Below, piece after piece: positions 6,938-10,607 of a stretch of 10,607 nucleotides of DNA (the stretch's first letter is position 1; every line of letters starts with the position of its first letter). The translations under genes and the position numbers were made by a program. A model generated the notes under the pieces. The model saw nothing but the letters and a program-made list of their open reading frames with translations. It made no database searches and had not been told where the DNA came from. Source of the DNA: Bryobacterales bacterium (GTDB taxonomy: Bacteria; Acidobacteriota; Terriglobia; Bryobacterales; Bryobacteraceae). The stretch spans positions 558 through 11,164 of the forward strand of contig DNFG01000370.1 in assembly GCA_003487005.1 (NCBI GenBank). The letters run 5' to 3'.

Positions 6938-7183
6938 ATGTGCCTTGCCGTGCCCGCCCGTGTCGAGGAAATCCGCGGCACACAACCCGAATTTCTCTGC
7001 GGAATCGTCGATTTTGGCGGCGTTCGCCGCGAAGTCAGCCTCGCCTTCACCCCCGCCGCCCAACCCGGCGACTACGTCCTCGTCCACGCCGGTTTCGCCC
7101 TCGAAGTTGTTGATGAAAAAGAGGCTTCAACCCGGCTTGCCGCTCTCCGCGCCCTCGGTCTCGACGACGAGGCCGCCCCGTGA
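6938..7183 (+). CDS. hypC: HypC, Fe(CN)2CO carrier chaperone
   Basis: HypC binds HypD, holds the nascent Fe(CN)2CO group and passes it to the hydrogenase large-subunit precursor. The 81-residue protein starts MCLAVPARV; Cys2 is the conserved iron ligand once Met1 is removed, which fixes the start. The second conserved motif, GDYVLVHAGFALEVVD (44-59), contains His50. The ATG lies three bases after the hypB stop, with GGAGG (6922-6926) eleven bases upstream. In many genomes hypF sits between hypB and hypC; here the three-base gap leaves no trace of it. The TGA stop overlaps the hypD GTG start. Confidence 0.96.
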   Translation: MCLAVPARVEEIRGTQPEFLCGIVDFGGVRREVSLAFTPAAQPGDYVLVHAGFALEVVDEKEASTRLAALRALGLDDEAAP

Positions 7184-8262
7184 AACACCTGGACGAGTAC
7201 CGCGACCCGGCCCTCGCCCACGCCCTCGCCGCTGAACTGCGCGCCGCCGCCCGCCATCCCTGGACCCTGATGGAGGTCTGTGGCGGACAAACCCACACGA
7301 TTCTCAAATCGGGCCTGCCGGCCCTGCTGCCCCCCGGCATCGAACTCGTTCACGGCCCCGGATGCCCCGTCTGCGTCACCTCCATCGGCCTGATCGACAC
7401 CGCTGTTGAACTCTGTCTCCGCCCCGGCGTCACCGTCACCTCCTTCGGTGACATGATGCGCGTCCCCGGTTCCCGCCAGAGCCTGCTCGAAGCCCGCGCC
7501 GAGGGTGGCGACGCCCGCGTCGTTTATTCCCCCCTCGATGCCCTCAAACTCGCGCAAAAAGACCCCAATCACGAGGTCGTTTTCTTCGCTGTCGGCTTCG
7601 AAACCACCGCCCCGGCCACCGCCATGGCCGTCTGGCAGGCCGCTCAAACCGGCGTCTCCAACTTCAGCCTCCTCGTCGCGCATGTCCTTGTCCCGCCGGC
7701 ACTTCGCGCCATTTTCGCCGCCGGCCGCTCCGGCGTCCAGGCCCTGCTCGCCCCCGGCCACGTCTGCGCCGTCACCGGCTTCGAAGACTACGAAGCCCTC
7801 GCCCGCGACCACCGCCTCCCCGTCGTCGTCACCGGCTTCGAACCCGCCGATCTGCTCGAAGGAATCCTGCTCGCCGTTCGCCAACTCGAGTCCGGAAGGG
7901 CCGAAGTCGAAAATCAGTATGCCCGGGCGGTCCGGCGGGAGGGGAATCCCCAGGCGCGTCAAGTCGTTAGCGACGTTTTCGAGGCGGCGGACCGGGAGTG
8001 GCGGGGCCTCGGCGTCATGCCCGGCGGCGGCCTCCGCTTGCGCCCTGATTTCGCTTCTTTCGACGCTCAAAACCGATTCAAGACCGCCGGAAACGCGCAC
8101 AAATCGCCCGTTCTGTGTCACGCTGGAGATGTTCTGCTGGGCCGGCTCCGGCCGCCCGCGTGTCCGGCGTTCGGGCGCGAGTGTTCACCGGCGCACCCAC
8201 TCGGGGCGCCCATGGTTTCCAGCGAGGGCGCCTGCGCGGCGTATTTCCACTATGGCCAGTGA
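7180..8262 (+). CDS. hypD: HypD, Fe-S scaffold for Fe(CN)2CO assembly
   Basis: HypD forms the HypC-HypD scaffold on which cyanide and CO are attached to iron. The 360-residue length is usual. Translation starts at GTG 7180, overlapping the hypC stop as GTGA, and gives the family opening MKHLDEYRDP. Active-site motifs are present: MEVCGGQTHTI (C34), HGPGCPVC (C62, C65), VGFETTAPATA (138-148) and GVMPGGGLRLRPDF (278-291). The C-terminal [4Fe-4S] ligands C313, C328, C335 and C352 keep the exact Cx14Cx6Cx16C spacing of the family. Two further cysteines often seen nearby (in CxCGE and GACMVSSEGAC) are Ala and Pro here. Base composition begins to shift from C-rich to G-rich near 7900, inside this gene, with no break in the frame. 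The last 11 bases overlap hypE. Confidence 0.96.
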   Translation: MKHLDEYRDPALAHALAAELRAAARHPWTLMEVCGGQTHTILKSGLPALLPPGIELVHGPGCPVCVTSIGLIDTAVELCLRPGVTVTSFGDMMRVPGSRQSLLEARAEGGDARVVYSPLDALKLAQKDPNHEVVFFAVGFETTAPATAMAVWQAAQTGVSNFSLLVAHVLVPPALRAIFAAGRSGVQALLAPGHVCAVTGFEDYEALARDHRLPVVVTGFEPADLLEGILLAVRQLESGRAEVENQYARAVRREGNPQARQVVSDVFEAADREWRGLGVMPGGGLRLRPDFASFDAQNRFKTAGNAHKSPVLCHAGDVLLGRLRPPACPAFGRECSPAHPLGAPMVSSEGACAAYFHYGQ

Positions 8263-9247
8263 CCGGATCATCATGGCCCACGGCGGCGGCGGCCGCATGA
8301 TGGACCAACTGATCGAAGACGTCTTCCTCCCTGCTTTCGGCGACCCCGTCGGGCATGAACGCCACGATGGCGCTCGCCTCGACGGCTCGATCATCTTCAC
8401 CGCCGACGCTTACGTCGTCCGGCCGTTGTTCTTTCCCGGCGGTTCAATCGGCGAAATCGCCGTTTTCGGCACCGCGAACGATCTCGCGATGTGTGGCGCC
8501 CGGCCCCGGTGGCTCAGCGCCAGTTTCATTCTCGAAGAAGGACTCCCGATTGAGACGCTCCGCCGCGTGGTGGACGACATGGGCCGGGCGGCCCGCGAGG
8601 CCGAAGTCCTGATCGTCACCGGCGACACCAAAGTGGTCGAGCGCGGGGCGGCCGACGGCCTCTATGTAACCACTTCGGGCGTTGGTTTTGTTGAATTTGG
8701 CGCGCGCGTCGGCCCGGCCTTGATCGGGCCCGGGGACACCATCCTGATCAGCGGCCCGGTGGGCGCCCACGGCGTCGCTGTGCTCTCTGTCCGCGAAGGC
8801 ATCGCCTTCGAAACCGAAATCGAGAGCGATGCCGCCCCGCTCTGGCCCACTGTCGAGGCTCTGCTCCGCGCCGGCGTCGAAGTGCACTGCCTCCGGGATC
8901 TGACCCGCGGCGGTCTGGCGGCGGCGGTGAACGAAATCGCCCGCGCGCGCGGCGTCGAAATCGAGTTGACCGAAGCCGCCATCCCGGTCGAAACGCCCGT
9001 GCGCGGCGCCTGCGAATTCCTCGGACTGGACCCCTTCTATGTCGCCAACGAGGGCTGTTTTATCGCGATTGTGAAGCAATCGGACGCCGAAAAAGCCCTT
9101 TTAGCGATGCAGCGCTTCGACCCGCGCGCGGCCATCATCGGCATCACCGGCGAAGAGGGCGCCGCCCGCGTCTCGATGCAGAGCGCCATCGGCGGCCGCC
9201 GCGCGCTTGACCATCTCGCCGGCGATCTGCTTCCGCGCATCTGCTGA
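8252..9247 (+). CDS. hypE: HypE, carbamoyl dehydratase making the cyanide ligand
   Basis: HypE accepts a carbamoyl group from HypF on its C-terminal cysteine and dehydrates it with ATP to a thiocyanate, the source of the hydrogenase cyanide ligands. The ATG at 8252 yields 331 residues opening with ASDRIIMAHGGGGRMMDQLI, the family start. The frame is open far upstream, but that part lies inside hypD. PurM/AIR-synthase-type motifs are visible: HDGARLDGSIIFTADAYVV (38-56), VFGTANDLAMCGA (71-83), VTGDTKVVERG (122-132) and LRDLTRGGLAAAVNEIA (214-230). The C-terminus is the canonical PRIC with Cys331 as the last residue, so the catalytic tail is intact. It overlaps hypD by 11 bases without a clear Shine-Dalgarno, implying coupled translation. 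Its obligate partner HypF is not encoded in the window. Confidence 0.96.
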   Translation: MASDRIIMAHGGGGRMMDQLIEDVFLPAFGDPVGHERHDGARLDGSIIFTADAYVVRPLFFPGGSIGEIAVFGTANDLAMCGARPRWLSASFILEEGLPIETLRRVVDDMGRAAREAEVLIVTGDTKVVERGAADGLYVTTSGVGFVEFGARVGPALIGPGDTILISGPVGAHGVAVLSVREGIAFETEIESDAAPLWPTVEALLRAGVEVHCLRDLTRGGLAAAVNEIARARGVEIELTEAAIPVETPVRGACEFLGLDPFYVANEGCFIAIVKQSDAEKALLAMQRFDPRAAIIGITGEEGAARVSMQSAIGGRRALDHLAGDLLPRIC

Positions 9248-9253
9248 AGCCAG

Positions 9254-9259
9254 TACACT
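9254..9259 (+). promoter_or_regulatory. Candidate -10 for a leaderless hydrolase mRNA
   Basis: TACACT lies just after the hypE stop and ends seven bases before the ATG at 9267. If used as a -10, transcription would begin at or next to the start codon. No Shine-Dalgarno precedes that ATG, which fits. The -35 position (9231-9236, TTCCGC) is poor, so the call is tentative. Confidence 0.25.
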
Positions 9260-9266
9260 GGCGAAT

Positions 9267-10256
9267 ATGCGACTCGCGGCTCTCTTTGCGCTCCTGTCCC
9301 TCCCGGCCGCCGCCCAGGCGCCTGCTCCGGCGCCGGTTTACGACACCCACGCGGTGGACCGGATCCTGAAGTCGGTGGACGACTTGATGTGGCACGTCAA
9401 GATGGACGATCTGGCCTTCGTCGACAAGGTCCGCTTCACCAGTTCGCCGCCGGCCCGCGAGGCGAATCCGACCGCGCAGGGTGCCGGTAACCCTTTGATT
9501 ATCAGCGCTTACACGTACATTCCGCGCAAACTGGACCGGAAGCGCAAGCATCCGATGCTGATCTACGTCCACGGCGGCGTGCATGGCAACAACTCCACCA
9601 CCGCCGTACCTCTCGTCCGGGAAATGGTGGAGCAGGGCTATGTCGTGATTGCCCCCGAATACCGGGGTTCCAACGGTTACGGAAAGGGGTTTTGGGAGCA
9701 GATCGACTACGGTGGACGCGAAAACGACGACATCGAAGCCGCCCGGCAGTGGGCGCTGGAAAGCTTCGATTTCGTGGACCCGAAGCGGGTCGGCATTCTG
9801 GGTTGGTCCCACGGCGGGATGATCACGCTGATGAGCATTTTTGAGCGTCCCGAAGCGTATTCCGTGGCTTACGCGGGCGTTCCGGTGAGCGATCTGGTGG
9901 CGCGAATGGGCTACAAGAGCGACTCGTACCGCCGGATGTTCTCGGCCGACTATCACATCGGGAAATCCGCGGATCAGAACGTGGAGGAGTACCTGCGCCG
10001 TTCGCCGGTGACGCACGCCCACAAACTGGCGACGCCCTTGTTGATTCACTCGACGACCAACGACGAGGACGTGAATGTGCTGGAGGTCCGGCGGTTGATC
10101 GCGGCGCTTCAGGCGGCAGGGAAGCCGTTTGAATACAAGATTTACGAGAACGCGCCGGGCGGGCATGCCTTCAACCGCCTGGACACGGGTCTGGCCCGGG
10201 AGTCGCGGCGGGAGATCTGGGCGTTTCTGGCGAAGGTGCTCAAGCCGGGCCAATAA
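9267..10256 (+). CDS. Secreted S9-family alpha/beta-hydrolase (peptidase-like)
   Basis: This 329-residue protein has a signal peptide (MRLAALFALLSLPAAAQA, 1-18), which is why the ATG at 9267 is preferred over one at 9207 inside hypE. It consists mainly of the prolyl-oligopeptidase/DLH-type catalytic domain without a beta-propeller. Visible are the oxyanion motif HGGVHG (102-107), PEYRGSNGYG (130-139), nucleophile Ser181 in GWSHGG, Asp266 in HSTTNDEDVN and His300 in GGHAF. The triad is complete, so serine hydrolase activity, on a peptide or an ester, is expected outside the cytoplasm. The substrate is not evident. It begins 19 bases after hypE in the same direction, but its probable own promoter and secreted nature suggest it is not a hydrogenase gene. 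Its codons end in G more often than those of hypA-hypC. Its 3' end overlaps the convergent TPR gene by 17 bases. Confidence 0.87.
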   Translation: MRLAALFALLSLPAAAQAPAPAPVYDTHAVDRILKSVDDLMWHVKMDDLAFVDKVRFTSSPPAREANPTAQGAGNPLIISAYTYIPRKLDRKRKHPMLIYVHGGVHGNNSTTAVPLVREMVEQGYVVIAPEYRGSNGYGKGFWEQIDYGGRENDDIEAARQWALESFDFVDPKRVGILGWSHGGMITLMSIFERPEAYSVAYAGVPVSDLVARMGYKSDSYRRMFSADYHIGKSADQNVEEYLRRSPVTHAHKLATPLLIHSTTNDEDVNVLEVRRLIAALQAAGKPFEYKIYENAPGGHAFNRLDTGLARESRREIWAFLAKVLKPGQ

Positions 10257-10607
10257 TCCGGAGGGCGCGTTCGTAGTAGCCGGCGAATTCGCTGGGGACG
10301 CTTCGCACCTCGTGGAGGTGCCGTCTGGCGTGCTCAAACTGCCCCCGGGAGAGGTAGTGGGAGGCGAGGATCATCCGGGCATCATCGCGCTCGGGATTCA
10401 GGTGAATCAGGTGTTCCAGCGCCGGGAGCAGCCGTGAGCTGTAGGGGTTATCCTGTTCAAGACAAACGAGTTGCCAGATAGCGTACTCGTCCGTGGTGCC
10501 GAGTTCAAAGGCTCTGTGCAGGTGGGGCGCCGCGGCGTCGCGGTTGTGGCGCAGCAGCAATTTGGCGGCCAGGGCGTGAGCGGGGGCGGTATCGAGGCCC
10601 TCGAGAT
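10240..10607 (-). CDS. TPR-like repeat protein, C-terminal part (runs off window)
   Basis: About 121 C-terminal residues are visible; the frame stays open to the right edge, so the start is missing. A TTG at 10558-10560 is in frame but need not be the start, because similar helical sequence continues upstream of it. The protein is made of paired amphipathic helices in the tetratricopeptide style: AHALAAKLLLRHN, AAPHLHRAFELG, RLLPALEHLIHLNPE, ARMILASHYLSRGQFEHARRHL. The NPE turn followed by a Y-x-x-x-G-x-F/Y-x-x-A pattern is typical of TPR units. Such repeats mediate protein contacts; no enzymatic domain is visible. It ends in TGA within the 3' end of the convergent hydrolase gene. What lies N-terminal, a signal, kinase or sulfotransferase domain for example, cannot be seen. 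Confidence 0.7.
   Translation of the reverse strand, partial: LEGLDTAPAHALAAKLLLRHNRDAAAPHLHRAFELGTTDEYAIWQLVCLEQDNPYSSRLLPALEHLIHLNPERDDARMILASHYLSRGQFEHARRHLHEVRSVPSEFAGYYERALRIIGPA

Noticed and set aside
4616..7087. Further long minus-strand open frames (4616-5794 and 5843-7087) antisense to the S9 and hyp genes
   Set aside because: They show the same Gly/Val/Phe/Glu-rich composition and lie opposite genes with clear family motifs. They are composition artefacts.
7072..8121. A 349-codon minus-strand frame opposite hypC-hypD
   Set aside because: It has no domain signature, and the plus strand encodes complete HypC and HypD with all catalytic residues.
7505..8251. An N-terminal extension of the HypE frame making a 580-residue protein
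   Set aside because: The extra 249 residues are Ser/Pro/Ala-rich and lie inside hypD. Canonical HypE begins at the ATG at 8252.
9144..10337. A 397-codon minus-strand frame opposite the right-hand hydrolase
   Set aside because: It is Arg/His/Val-rich with no domain. The plus strand carries a signal peptide and a complete Ser-Asp-His triad.

Overview
The window reads as chromosome of a high-GC bacterium, most probably an acidobacterium of the Bryobacter/Solibacter type. This is an inference from gene content and style: a Tat-exported Gfo/Idh/MocA oxidoreductase beside a DUF1080 protein, several secreted S9-family hydrolases, strong C-ending codon use and tight gene packing. No rRNA, tRNA, insertion sequence, phage gene or CRISPR array was seen, and no stretch over 300 bases lacks a gene.

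Left part (1-3157): a secreted DUF1080 (3-keto-disaccharide hydrolase-like) protein on the plus strand converges on a Tat-signal Gfo/Idh/MocA oxidoreductase on the minus strand; their stop codons overlap. The two families can be read together as an oxidise-then-cleave pair acting on glycosides outside the cytoplasm. A 64-base divergent gap then leads to a DUF1848 protein, whose radical-SAM-like cysteine triad lies at its C-terminus.

Middle (3200-5836): a large exported S9 peptidase (beta-propeller plus alpha/beta-hydrolase with a visible Ser-Asp-His triad) carries an extra C-terminal SUMF1/FGE-sulfatase-like domain that lacks the cysteine pair of true formylglycine-generating enzymes.

Right-centre (5937-9247): a compact hypA-hypB-hypC-hypD-hypE operon for [NiFe]-hydrogenase maturation. 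Starts and stops overlap or nearly touch throughout, and the leader carries an extended -10 promoter that overlaps a perfect 7-bp inverted repeat, probably an operator. HypA and HypB deliver nickel. HypC, HypD and HypE, with HypF, build and install the Fe(CN)2CO group. Neither hypF, a maturation endopeptidase nor any hydrogenase subunit gene is in the window, so those must be elsewhere if the system works.

Right end (9267-10607): a second, smaller secreted S9/alpha-beta hydrolase, possibly translated from a leaderless mRNA, converges on the 3' end of a TPR-like gene that runs off the window. The plus strand is C-rich over most of the window but becomes G-rich towards the right end regardless of gene direction. 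This GC-skew change begins inside hypD and hypE.

Most of the content is ordinary. The points most worth a second look are the S9-SUMF1 fusion, the hypF-less hyp operon with its operator, the DUF1848 protein and the skew change.
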